Source: Cruorifilaria tuberocauda (taxonomy: Eukaryota; Nematoda; Chromadorea; Rhabditida; Onchocercidae). Taken from it: a stretch of DNA of 64,000 nucleotides. A program made the position numbers and the translations under genes. Positions within the stretch are counted from its first letter, which is position 1; each line of letters starts with the position of its first letter. The DNA lies in NCBI GenBank assembly GCA_013365365.1, contig JABVXU010000005.1:496001-560000 (forward strand), in the 5' to 3' direction. Below the pieces are notes generated by a model that saw only the letters and a list, made by a program, of their open reading frames with translations, was not told where the DNA came from and searched no databases. This document shows, in pieces, positions 12,527 through 22,706 of this stretch.

Positions 12527-12860
12527 GATGAATTCGCTGGCGATTGGATGATTGAATCTCCAGTTCTAGAGATGGACGAACAATGAACCACACTAAGTGG
12601 TTGAAAGATGTGGATCTTGCAACTTTCCATTTCAGTCGCTGGCTTACTACATTTCTGGTAATGACTACGGAGTCCCTCGACAATTTATTAATGATTTTGG
12701 GAAGGAACATTCGGAAGAATTCAGTGCTATAAAAGGTTGGACAAGAAAACATTATTGAATGAAGCTGGCTACAATGATATGAATAATTCGTTGGATAATG
12801 AGAATGGTTTAAGAGAGAACTAAATGAGCTGAATGCTTCTGGAATAGAAAGTCAATCTAC

Positions 12861-13184
12861 TCAACAAGAATTAAGTAACTGTTACAAGAGTATCAGAAAA
12901 TCATTATAACAGTTGTGGAAAATATGCAAGAGGAATATTCGGAAGAACTGAAGAGAAACCAAAGAATGCGTAAAATTCCTCCCAGTCGCATACAACGTAA
13001 GTCAATCAATAGAGATGTTGCATTATTAGAACGAGAAGGTCCTAGAGATTCCTGGAAAATGGGTCGAATTGAGAAGCTAATTAAAAGGAAGTGTGGAATT
13101 TGTCAATATGTCATTCTGAAGATGCTGAACGGTATACGGTTGATCCATGCTATTGGACATAATTCTTCCTCGCCTCCCCAGTGA
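12861..13184 (+). pseudogene. Pol C-terminal (DUF5641-type) fragment
   Basis: The open stretch begins LLQEYQK, continues NMQEEYSEELKRNQRMRK, then INRDVALLE, PRDSWKMGRIEKLI, and ends with TGA at 13182-13184 at the start of the 3' LTR. The order (helix ending in NQR.RK, V.LLE, PR.SW..GRI, NG) is that of the domain after integrase in BEL/Pao polyproteins. Normal residues such as the Gly of PRGSW are changed here. There is no start codon and no upstream integrase core. Confidence 0.7.
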
Positions 13185-13441
13185 AATTTTCCACAATGTT
13201 GCAGAATTGTTAATGTCAATGCGTTAAGATTGTTGTGCTATTGTATGTATCAAATCTGTTCAAATAAAGGTTTAATTCCTAAGTTTGAGATACAATCCAA
13301 GCGAACAGTTATCACAGCTGCCTGATACAGAAGCCAGCAGTTTTAATCCCACATTATAGGAGAAGCTCTCAAGCTTGCAAAAGAAAGAACACTCTCAATT
13401 ATATCATGAAGACAGAAGAACGATCATTTGTTGGTGGTCAC
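13180..13441 (+). repeat. Putative 3' LTR of the BEL/Pao relic
   Basis: This is the diverged partner of 11963-12276. It holds an AATAAA (within TTCAAATAAAGG near 13262), a plausible polyadenylation signal of the former element. Confidence 0.6.
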
Positions 13442-14286
13442 ATAATTAGTTTTTAACATATCATCGTTTGAAGCCTAGGTGCCGATCGATAATTTCGGCA
13501 GTACGATTTCAGAGAAAATCTTTCTTATTTGTTATAGGATTATTCAGTTCATTTTCACCAGACAAACAGAGTTTCCCAAATTTCGCAATCGTCTAGTTTC
13601 TATTTGTAAGATAAATGGCAAATCCTCGTTTTATAAAATTTCCAAAGAAATTTTGCTTTACGAAATACGAAATAGGAAAGATATTTTCTTTGAAATCGTT
13701 CCATAACTTTCGTCTTAATCCTCAGTCTTAAATTCCGAAAACTACGACTCCAGAATAGACAAAAGAAAGCTGTGGATTGAATTTTTTGAAGTTATCTTAA
13801 ATTAATATAAGTCTGGTTGAGAAAAAAATAATATAGTTTAGTGATTGATACTTCGGTGATATCATTTATGCCTGTAAATATCACTTCTGTTGCATAAATG
13901 ATTAAAAATTTGATTTATTTCGTTTTGGAATCACAACAATGAGCAAAATAAGCAGTTGTAAGTAGTAGGTATATGTTATCAGCGCTTGTTTGTTAAGGTA
14001 GTTAAGAGCTATCCTTTGTTTGTGGGGGGTCGTCTGCTATATATTAATAGATGCTAGAACAGTTGTGTTCGTTGATAAAGTAGTGCAGTGCTCTATTAGC
14101 ACTGATATCTATTTGTCCTCCTACTGAATCCTTCTCTTATTCTCAGAAAATCAACTATCATTTATTTTATCTGGAATTTTTTAACCATATCACTGAAATC
14201 AAGAAAATACGAGTCTTTAACTATCACTTCTTGCCTTTTATGAACCTTATCTATCTTAACTTGGTAACATTTTAAGTACGCAAAAA
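13442..14286. other. Upstream region of the selenoprotein-P-like gene
   Basis: No gene is supported. A 75-codon open frame at 13479-13706 has no domain or splice context. The stretch probably contains the promoter of the gene starting at 14287. Confidence 0.4.
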
Positions 14287-17200
14287 ATGTACTACCCCGG
14301 TGTCGTCTGTTTTGATATTGTATTATTTCTGATATCTATTATGATATTTACGAAACCTATCGTCAAGGTAAAAACTATTTCATGAATTTATCATTATATT
14401 TAAAAGTTTAAATGGATGAATTGCATTCGAAATGTCATCATAGTTAAATTGGCCTTTGTGCTATTCGATCAAGCAATAACATCATAAATTAATGCTGCGA
14501 TTATTTTCATAATTTTGCTAAAAGTTCTTTTTCATTTGGAGTGAAATTGATGATACAAAGGTCTTACAAAAAATTTCCACACTCATTCTCTGTGTGCTGA
14601 ATGTGAAAAACACTAGGAGATATCTATCTCATAGAAATTTCTCACGCTCACCTCTTCCAAATGTATAAGACTATTTTTCATCGTTACATCGTGTTCAGTG
14701 AATTTTGTTTTCCTTCCTTCAGTTCTTTTTCGATAACTTCACTCTCAGAAATATGGTAATGATGATAAATTGCTTAATAATTTTTGCAACAAAATCGTTT
14801 ATCTTTCCATTTTATGATTATTTAATAGAAGGTTCCCTAAGGCTTATTTTCATTCAGCTCAAGAATGGGTTCGAATTTTTCATTGGGAAAACAGGAACAC
14901 ATTTCTTTAAAGAGAATGAAACCTCTGAGAAAATTGATAAGTTAAAAAAATTTTTTTTAATTTCACAACAACCACTTTTAAATTTAACAATGTGCGTTTT
15001 ATCCCGATTTCTATCAGTATTTTGTGCAGAGTGTGCCGATATTATGCAGTGAGACAAAACCGTGGAAACTGGGTGGTCAAGATATTGTAGCAGATTCGAA
15101 GGGTTTCGTTCTGTTAGTAGTACTAATGCCCATGCAATGCGAACATTGTCGCAAGCAACTGATGAAGTAAATTTATTTTCCAGTTTTTTCATGATGAAAA
15201 TTATTGAAATTTTGAAACATTCCATTAAAAGACCGTTTCCTTGTTGCTTAATCGAAATTTCTTTCAGAAATTAAATTATAGATTTCAAACAGTAATGGAA
15301 ACACTGCCGGAAATAAGGATTGTTGTTGTAGCTCCACATGATGAGAATCCTCGTTTGATTGAACGCTATCGAAAGGAATTTTCTCATGTTGCAATCGGTA
15401 TGGAATCGTTGAATGAGCGAATCTGGAATACGCTAGCAGGAACTGCTCATGATCACTTTATTTATGATCGGTAAAAAAAAATTAATCTACTTATTCGGCT
15501 TCGAATTTTTATTCTTAGTATTTGATTGTGAAACATTAATTTCAGTGTAATAAGAAAATCAAAAAATCACCTCTAAACTTTCTTATATCTTGGCTCATAA
15601 GACGTTGTAAGGTTGTACCATATGTTTAATATTTTCAAATTATTGTATCAATTTCCAGATGCGGTCGTCTAGCTAGAATTATTCGACATCCAGCAAGTAA
15701 TACCTCAAAATTTGAACATACACTTTGGGCACTGAAATTAGCTCTCAGCTATGCTCAATGTGGCTGGTGCCAGTATGATCCACCCGAACTGCTAGCACCT
15801 GAGAAATCTATCGTTACAACCAGTGCTTCCTCTACGCGCAACGAAAAAACAAAAAGGCCTGTAAGATTTTCTGAAACTATAAATTACTATTATTTTCAAA
15901 AAGTATGACTTAGAATTCTTCACAGAAACTTCATAAAAGTTATGCAATTCAGATCACATTAAATCGAAAGTGTTAATAAAATTAGAAACAATAATGAAGT
16001 TCAATCTAATAAGTTACAAAGTTAAAAAAGATAATGTACATCACTGAGAGTATAGCAAGTATAGCAACCAAACAGGAAGCGGAGTATTTTAAAAAATAGC
16101 GATAGTGAAAAAGGAAGAATCTGGAACTCTTTGGACCATTCAGCAGAATGTAGTGATTGCATCAACTGTAACGGGCAATGCTGTAAGCCTATTTTAAAGC
16201 CAAGGGAAGGCGGAAGAGATGGTAATTGAAGAACAGAATTATTTGCAGACAACTCATAGCTAGAGATAAGAGCAAATTTGCTTTAATTAATAATAAGGAT
16301 AAGAAAGTTAGATTGATCATTGATTCCTCATATTTATTAAAATCTCAGCTTGAAATTCTTACATTTATTTTGCAATAATTGGGTAAAAACTTAGTTAACA
16401 AGTTTATTTCTATTTGTACCATAAGTTGCTAGAACTTCTAGTTATTGTAAGTTTCGTAAAACAATGATCTTTTAAAAATGTTGGAGGAAGAAGAAATTAT
16501 TGTAAGCGTTAATCTGTAATTATTGAAAACTTAAAGCAGTTATTTCGCATAAATTTATAATATTGACGGTATGAATTAAAAGAGTTATTATTTCTTAGTT
16601 TTTTCTACTTTTATCGCTTTTCCTGAAAAGTTCAGGCTCTTCCTGTTTGGTTTTGATCGTCACTATAAATTCTTAGTGCGGTAATTTGTAAAGTGTCATC
16701 TTTATATAATTCCACAAAACAAAGTCTACAACGGATTTCAGCGTATTAAGGCAGTGGTGCAAACACAAAGCACTAGAACATACACGATGAGTTCGGATCG
16801 TCGATCTGATATTTCCTTGCGAACCAATACAGTAGCTCCAGTACGTAATGATCAGACAAGAACTTCTAAGGATTATGCTTCTCCACCTGTTATTCCTTCA
16901 CCAATAACTATTAATCAAAACTCAGTGGTTACTGATAACGAATTACAACAACAGCGACAAGTCTCCTTTCATAAACAAGAACGACTTCAGCAGCAAACAA
17001 AACAAAAGTAACATTCCTCGATGTGAATATTAAATCCTGTAATATGAATCCTATCTATGACCACTTCAAATTTCGTTATAAAATTAAGTTTCTTTGAGAT
17101 CCAAAAGTAACTTTTAAAAAAGTAACTTTTCAACTTTTAAAAAGTGATTTTTCAACAATAAGTAACTTGTTTCAAATAATTGTTATTTCTTTTTTGAGAC

Positions 17201-19869
17201 ATTTGAAGTTTGAAAACGCTGAAAGAACTGGCCCGGACAATGATATTTCAATAATAAATAATTTGCGACCATCTAGTGAATGGGCACACATTTCGCACAC
17301 ATTTCCCAAACGAATAGATCAAGATGAAAATCAGCAACGTGAACAACAACAACAACAACAACAACAACTAGAGCAGTGGAAAAATGAACAGCAATCCCAG
17401 CAGGAACAAAGCAGAAGGAAACAGGAACGAGAACATAAAAAAGCTTTGGAAAAACAGCGCATGCATCAAGAACAACAACGTATAAAACAAAAAGAGCAGC
17501 AAAGAATTCGGGAGCAGGAAGAGGAACAGAAAAGGATTCAGGAACAACGACGATTGGAGGAAATGCAAAAGCAATATGAAGAACGACAACATCAGGAACA
17601 ACATAGATTACAGCAACAAGTGATTTCTTGACACTTTTAAAGTACTCTTTAAATCTTCCAAGTTCTCAAATGAAATCTGTTGAAATAAGTGGCATCTCCA
17701 ATGTTTTTGAATAACATTAATGACAGTTCCAAAAAGTGTTACATTTTCTTAATTCTTAATATCATTTATTCCATATAAATAAAATAAATATCATGAAGAA
17801 TTTATCGAATTTTGTCGAAACTGTTAATTTATAGAAACTCAAGGAAAGAATCGATGAACAGCGAAAGTTGCAAGAACAAAAAAAAGTAAACGAGATTTAC
17901 ACAGATATAAATAGTGAAGAGCATGAAAGTCAATTTGATCCGAAGGATGGGAACAATTCGAGACTTGAAGCGCCGTTAGATCAACAGAACGTTCGCAGTC
18001 AGTTTCAAAAGCTCTCTAATAATTTCAATCATTGACAAAATTGTTATCTAAATTTTTACTGTAATAGCTAGAAGATAATGTTCATAGATAGTGGCGCTAA
18101 ATATCGTCTTTGAAGAGCTCTTTGAACTTAATCGAATTCTTTCAGATTCTGCAACGACAACGAGAATGACAACTTTTGCTCCCAGAAGTCCAGCAATGAA
18201 AACTTCTCTATACGATATAGAAGATGAAGAGGTTGAATATGATTATTCACAGGCGGTCAGTGAAGCAACCGTTACATCAACTGGGAAGGTTGAAATTACA
18301 TTATTTTCAGTGACGGATTTTTAAATTTGAACACATACGTTTTTTAATTTGATACCTGAAGTTCAATTAAAGAAATATCTATTTTTAGGAATCAAGTTTG
18401 CTGATGTATTTCCCGATAATATAGTATTTGATAATGCTATTAATATATTTCCAAAAACTAATTTAAATTAAAAATTACAAATGAACAAGAAGAATGAAGA
18501 ATGATATAAATTTTCGAGACTGATTCAATCATCAGTTTGATAAATGAATGGAAATTTTGATTTTTAAAATTTTCAGACACAAATCAGAACTACAAAACAT
18601 CCAGATGACTTACCATTTCTATTCGAGAATCAGGTACCATGTGCTGCCTTTACAGACGAAATATGCATCGAGCAGGTACTAAACTTTTCAGACATGAATT
18701 TCAGATACGAAATTTTCCTAAACAGATTTTTAAAACGATTAGATCCGAAAAAAAAAAATTACCGTCCAAAACTTATTCAGAAAAAAAGGATTGGTGCAGA
18801 TAAGATGAGCAAATGCTGTAATAAAGGAATTTATTTGACGGATTTGTGCATGCCAGGACGTTGCACAAATGCCACTATTGATTTATGTTGTATGCAGAAA
18901 TTTCTTCAGGCTTGTTTCTTTCTTTTTATCGAAAACACTGAATCATACGACAACTAATCTTATCCAAAAATAGTTTATTCTAGCGAAATTAATTCACATC
19001 TGAAATATTATGCAGTGGATTCAAAATGCTTTTTTAGCATATCAAATACTGATTAGCAAACATTGATAGCCGCACGAATACTAACAATATTATCAATTAT
19101 GGATTTGATGACGGTCTTTTTAAAAATAATTTTCTCTCTTACTCAACATCATTTAGACTTTAATATTTCACATTTACAGGCTAAATATAAATGTTGTCTA
19201 AATGATAGCGAATCAATTAATTCTCCTGGTGATGCATTCAGCCGTTGTTGTTTCCATCATTTTGTGCAGAATGATGTTAGTTTATTTTTATTTGAGATAT
19301 TAATTCGAAAATGTATCTGCTCTTCTAGTTCTCAATTTAATTCGTTATAGATATCACTTTTTTTTTTCATTAAAAAGTTCACAATGTTTAAAGAAACGAT
19401 TAAAAGATAAATTCGATCAGCAGAAATGAAAAAGAAGAAAAAAAAATTTTATCAATAAACAAGTGGAAGTGAGAGATAAGAAAGAGAATCTAGGATTTCT
19501 GTCAAATAATCTAGAATTCTCAAAAAAAAAAACCAAAATTAATTTAATTTCAATTACTTCTTGTACTTTTAGGATAAGTGCTGTCCAGCCCATCACGCTA
19601 AATTCCATTGGTTAACAGCATATGAGATTTGCTTACCCAATGTTCGAATTGATCTGAGCGGTTTGCGATTTTCAGTACATGTTGCTAGGAACGACGTCAC
19701 AAAAAATGATAATCGATTGAACGATGTGATAACAATAGATCTAAACGCGGACAAATCGTGGGATCACGGTTGTGAGCGAGGTGCCAACGTGTTGCAATTT
19801 CCTTATTTACCTAATGATAAACTTAGTGATGGGAAAGAAACCTATGAAAATAGCGAGGAAAAGAGATAG
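14287..19869 (+). CDS. Secreted selenoprotein-P N-terminal-domain protein with Gln-rich and CC-rich regions
   Basis: Twelve constitutive exons: 14287-14367, 15030-15166, 15282-15470, 15659-15860, 16742-17007, 17199-17619, 17835-17997, 18146-18288, 18577-18675, 18781-18909, 19180-19275 and 19573-19869 (TAG), about 740 residues, all in phase. Residues 1-27 are a signal peptide. Residues 33-173 match the SelP_N domain of vertebrate selenoprotein P in order: CSETKPW..GQD, a hydrophobic strand, then MQCEHC (64-67) where vertebrates have SUYLC, so Cys replaces selenocysteine. Then come DHFIYDRCGRLARI (vertebrate DDFLIYDRCGRLVYH) and CGWC (170-173; vertebrate CGNC). Next is a long Gln/Glu/Arg-rich, probably coiled-coil region (exons 5-7), an acidic linker, and a C-terminal region with five CC doublets (KCCNK, LCCMQ, KCCLN, RCCFH, KCCPA). 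An extracellular thiol-disulphide role is inferred. The exon 10 donor seems to be GC, and exon 3 uses TTATAG at 15281 to keep phase. Confidence 0.8.
16065..16221 (+). other. Candidate cassette exon, Cys-rich, of the selenoprotein-P-like gene
   Basis: A frame entered in phase 0 after AGTATAG (16061-16064) runs to a GATG/GTAATT donor at 16222. It begins with a basic stretch (QPNRKRSILKNSD), ends PREGGRDG, and carries ECSDCINCNGQCCKP in between. It continues exon 4 in phase. It ends in phase 1 and can join exon 5 only through the AG at 16753-16754, 13 bases inside the main acceptor; joining at 16742 gives a stop. So it is either an alternative exon with its own acceptor choice or an unused relic. 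Confidence 0.5.
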
Positions 19870-20016
19870 CGCCTATTAAAACACTCTAATCAATTTATCA
19901 TATTAATTAATTACATGTACTATATTTTCTGTGTTATTATACCACTTCTCAATTTTAGCACCGTTCATGTTTATGATTTGAATTGGAAAAATACACTTAT
20001 TCTATGCTAATTAGCT

Positions 20017-20022
20017 AATAAA
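20017..20022 (+). terminator. Polyadenylation signal of the selenoprotein-P-like gene
   Basis: AATAAA about 150 bases after the TAG stop at 19869. Confidence 0.6.
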
Positions 20023-22633
20023 GTGATTAAATTAAATTTGAACTTTATGTTCTCGATCTACGGATGATTTTATAGTTCTCCGATGATATGTGTTTTGATA
20101 GAAAAAGATAGCATAATTTTTTTGGAAGTTGCTGAATTCATCCTTTTTTGGTAATACCTTCTCTTCACTTCCCCTTATCATGCTGTTATGTGTACTGTAT
20201 TTGCAAACTTATTATGTTCCTAACGCATTTCTTTATCGTCCCCATCAATTAGTAGCTTGGGAAAATATCATACATTAATAAAAACAAACACAAATTTATT
20301 AAAATTTTCAGACTTTAGATTGAAATACTAACCTTGAAGTTTCGCATTTCAGTTTTATCTGTAAAAAAGAAATTTTACATTATACATTAATTGATATTTT
20401 GGAAAATATATTTAAAAGTGTGATGATGAGCAACTGAGCCAAGAAAAAAAAATATTCCAAATTTTTGGGGTTGTAAAAAACTCGAAAATTTTCAATTTAT
20501 TGGGATGACTATTTCAGTAATATCATACCTGGTACCATGAGTCGCTCAGTAATTAGAAATAATATTAATGATTAGGGAAAGAAAAGAAAAAAATACTTGA
20601 AGTTGTAAAGTAGAAAAATGGATACCCGAGAGATGGCCTAATGTGGCACGGCTGAAACCTTATGTAAATTGATTGGGCCCTGAATTATGAGCCTAATCAT
20701 TATGCTCAGCTATGCCAACATCTTGCCTTGTCCCGTGTACCTATAATTCGGACAAAATACTCAATCTCCTATGACACATATAGATTGATTTGAGCTTCAT
20801 CTCTACAACATTTTGATATTTCACCGAGAATGAAATGATTGGAAATTCTGAAATTTCGGATTAGTATGATTGGTTGACTAGACTATCTAACTGACTAACT
20901 GACTAACTGCTGCTATTTCTGATGATTGCTTTACGTAAATAGAATGGACACTTCACTTCTCTCTCTTTTGTTGACAGAATCTTTGATGCGAGAGGGAGAG
21001 GGAAATAAAAGAGAGAGAAATAAAATGAAGTGATAGAGTCCTCAAATAGCTGTCACGAACGGCAGGCAATCAGCTATCCGGAGAGGACAGAGGACAGGTA
21101 ACTTTTTAGAAGTATAAATGGATATGTAACATGTACACACAAGTGTGATATAGCATTGTTACACAGCTACTTTTCCTCTTCTTTCTTACCAATAATTCCC
21201 TCTTCCATTCTTTATTTACTCAGTTTTTCACTGAAGACTAGCCAGAGTTAAACTTAACTGAAATCATTTCCACTCAAATGTTTACCGAATCACTCAACGA
21301 TAACTCTCTCTTTCTCTCCATCTATTTCTTATCGTTGTGTACACCTGTACCAACTATTTATTAACTTATACCTTTACTACGTTTCTGTATCATCTGTATA
21401 GCTTAATAGCAGCAATCATCCACTCTATCTAATTTAAACCTAACTTCTCGTTTTGTTCTTTAAGTAAAAAAAAAATGAGTAAACAAATGTTACTGACATT
21501 CTTCTCGTCAACAACCACTATGAAAATTCCAGACTTTTTCGAAATAATATATCGTTCCTACAGTGATGCTGATAAAATAATCAAAACAATGTCCTCCAAT
21601 TAGCTGTGATTTTTGAAACTTAAGCCATATTCCTCTATACCTTCATCTTCGTGCAACTTTTTGCTTGAACTTAAGATTCCTACTCAGCTACCGCATATTT
21701 ATTTCAATTCTTTAATAATCAATCGAGAAATATTTTCTTTCCAAATCGCTTGAACAGATTTCATAGATTAGAGTAGAAATGATCTGAGACTCAAAGGATG
21801 CTGTTGAAAAATAGAGTTAATGGACTACCTCCAATACATTTAGAATGCATTTATACTGATTAACTTAAAATTTCATCTAAATCATTTCCATACTGAGGGT
21901 TATTAAAAGTAAACACTTTAAATTCAAGAAATCGGATGAATTTGGTATACAAAATATATTGAAATTAACGTTCCACATAACTAAGCCACTAAAAGATTAC
22001 TGTTAATTAATAATAGTTTATTAATGGTGCAATTATTTAGATTGTAGTCTTAAAAATTATTACTTAAGGCTTTCGTATTATACAAAAAAATTTTAGTTGC
22101 ATTCTTTCTAAAGCTTATCTTCAAAATTTGCACAAATATGCAGTTTAATTTAAATTGTTTGAATTTGAAGGCATGGAGCTAACTTCAGAATATAAATATA
22201 AATCTGAAATTTTATTTCTGGAAATGCATTGATATTTCCTTTCAAATTCAGGTTGAGAATTTCTCTTTAGTCTGATTCATACAAATGTACACTTACAATA
22301 TTTAATGAAATTAAAAAATAAATTGAATAAATAAACGGCCATTTATTTGCAATAGAAATCCGTACGGAGAAGTAACGAAAAATAAAATTCAACAAAATAT
22401 TTAATTCATCACAATAATTTCATTGTTTCAATCGATATTATTACCATACAACTCTACTAAATCAATAAATGATTGAGCTTTCAGTTCTTCATGTTCAGAA
22501 AATTAGCAAAACTTCCATTCATTTTTTAATTATAACTATATGATTAAAGTTTTTTCTCTACATAATTTGTAAAATAATTTGAATACTGAATTCAAGCTTG
22601 ACCGTCATAAATAAGCTATCAAAGAGTTTGTTA

Positions 22634-22639
22634 TTTATT
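22634..22639 (-). terminator. Polyadenylation signal of the KANK gene
   Basis: AATAAA on the minus strand (TTTATT on plus), about 70 bases after the TGA at 22707. Confidence 0.5.
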
Positions 22640-22706
22640 AATGATCCATTAAAACAATGCCTAAAGTGATGAGCTATTGGAACGGATAACACAATAAAGG
22701 CCGATT

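Larger units (their letters stand above)
11963..13441 (+). mobile_element. Degenerate BEL/Pao LTR retrotransposon relic
   Basis: Two direct repeats flank a short internal region. The 5' copy (about 11963-12276) and 3' copy (about 13180-13441) share the order TGAAATTYTCC, CACAATGTT, GTTAATGTCAATG, ATCAAATCTGT and CCAAGTTT/CCTAAGTTT, and both end with TCATGA..AGAAGAAC..TTGTTG..GG. They differ by many substitutions and indels, so they look like old LTRs. The internal region is only about 0.9 kb. Just before the 3' LTR it encodes a relic of the integrase-associated C-terminal domain (DUF5641-type) typical of BEL/Pao pol: VALLEREG, PRDSW, KMGRIEKLI, then a Val/Leu and NG segment. Gag, protease, reverse transcriptase and RNase H are absent, so the element cannot move on its own. 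Confidence 0.7.
19870..22706. other. Intergenic region between convergent genes
   Basis: The region holds the 3' ends of the selenoprotein-P-like gene (plus) and the KANK gene (minus). It includes a short tandem repeat of CTAACTGA (20887-20909) and purine-rich GAGAG runs near 20990-21030. No coding exon or RNA gene is evident. Confidence 0.5.

Noticed and set aside
14705..15052. 115-codon plus-strand open frame
   Set aside because: It lies mostly in intron 1 of the selenoprotein-P-like gene, in a different frame from exon 2, and is Phe/Leu-rich as expected of AT-rich noncoding DNA.
14854..15225. 123-codon minus-strand open frame, one of the longest in the window
   Set aside because: It overlaps exon 2 of the selenoprotein-P-like gene, whose plus-strand frame matches the SelP_N domain; no domain is seen in the minus frame.
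17368..17604. Leu/Phe-rich 78-codon open frame on the minus strand
   Set aside because: It is the antisense of the Gln/Glu-rich exon 6 of the selenoprotein-P-like gene; the plus strand has the splice-consistent frame.
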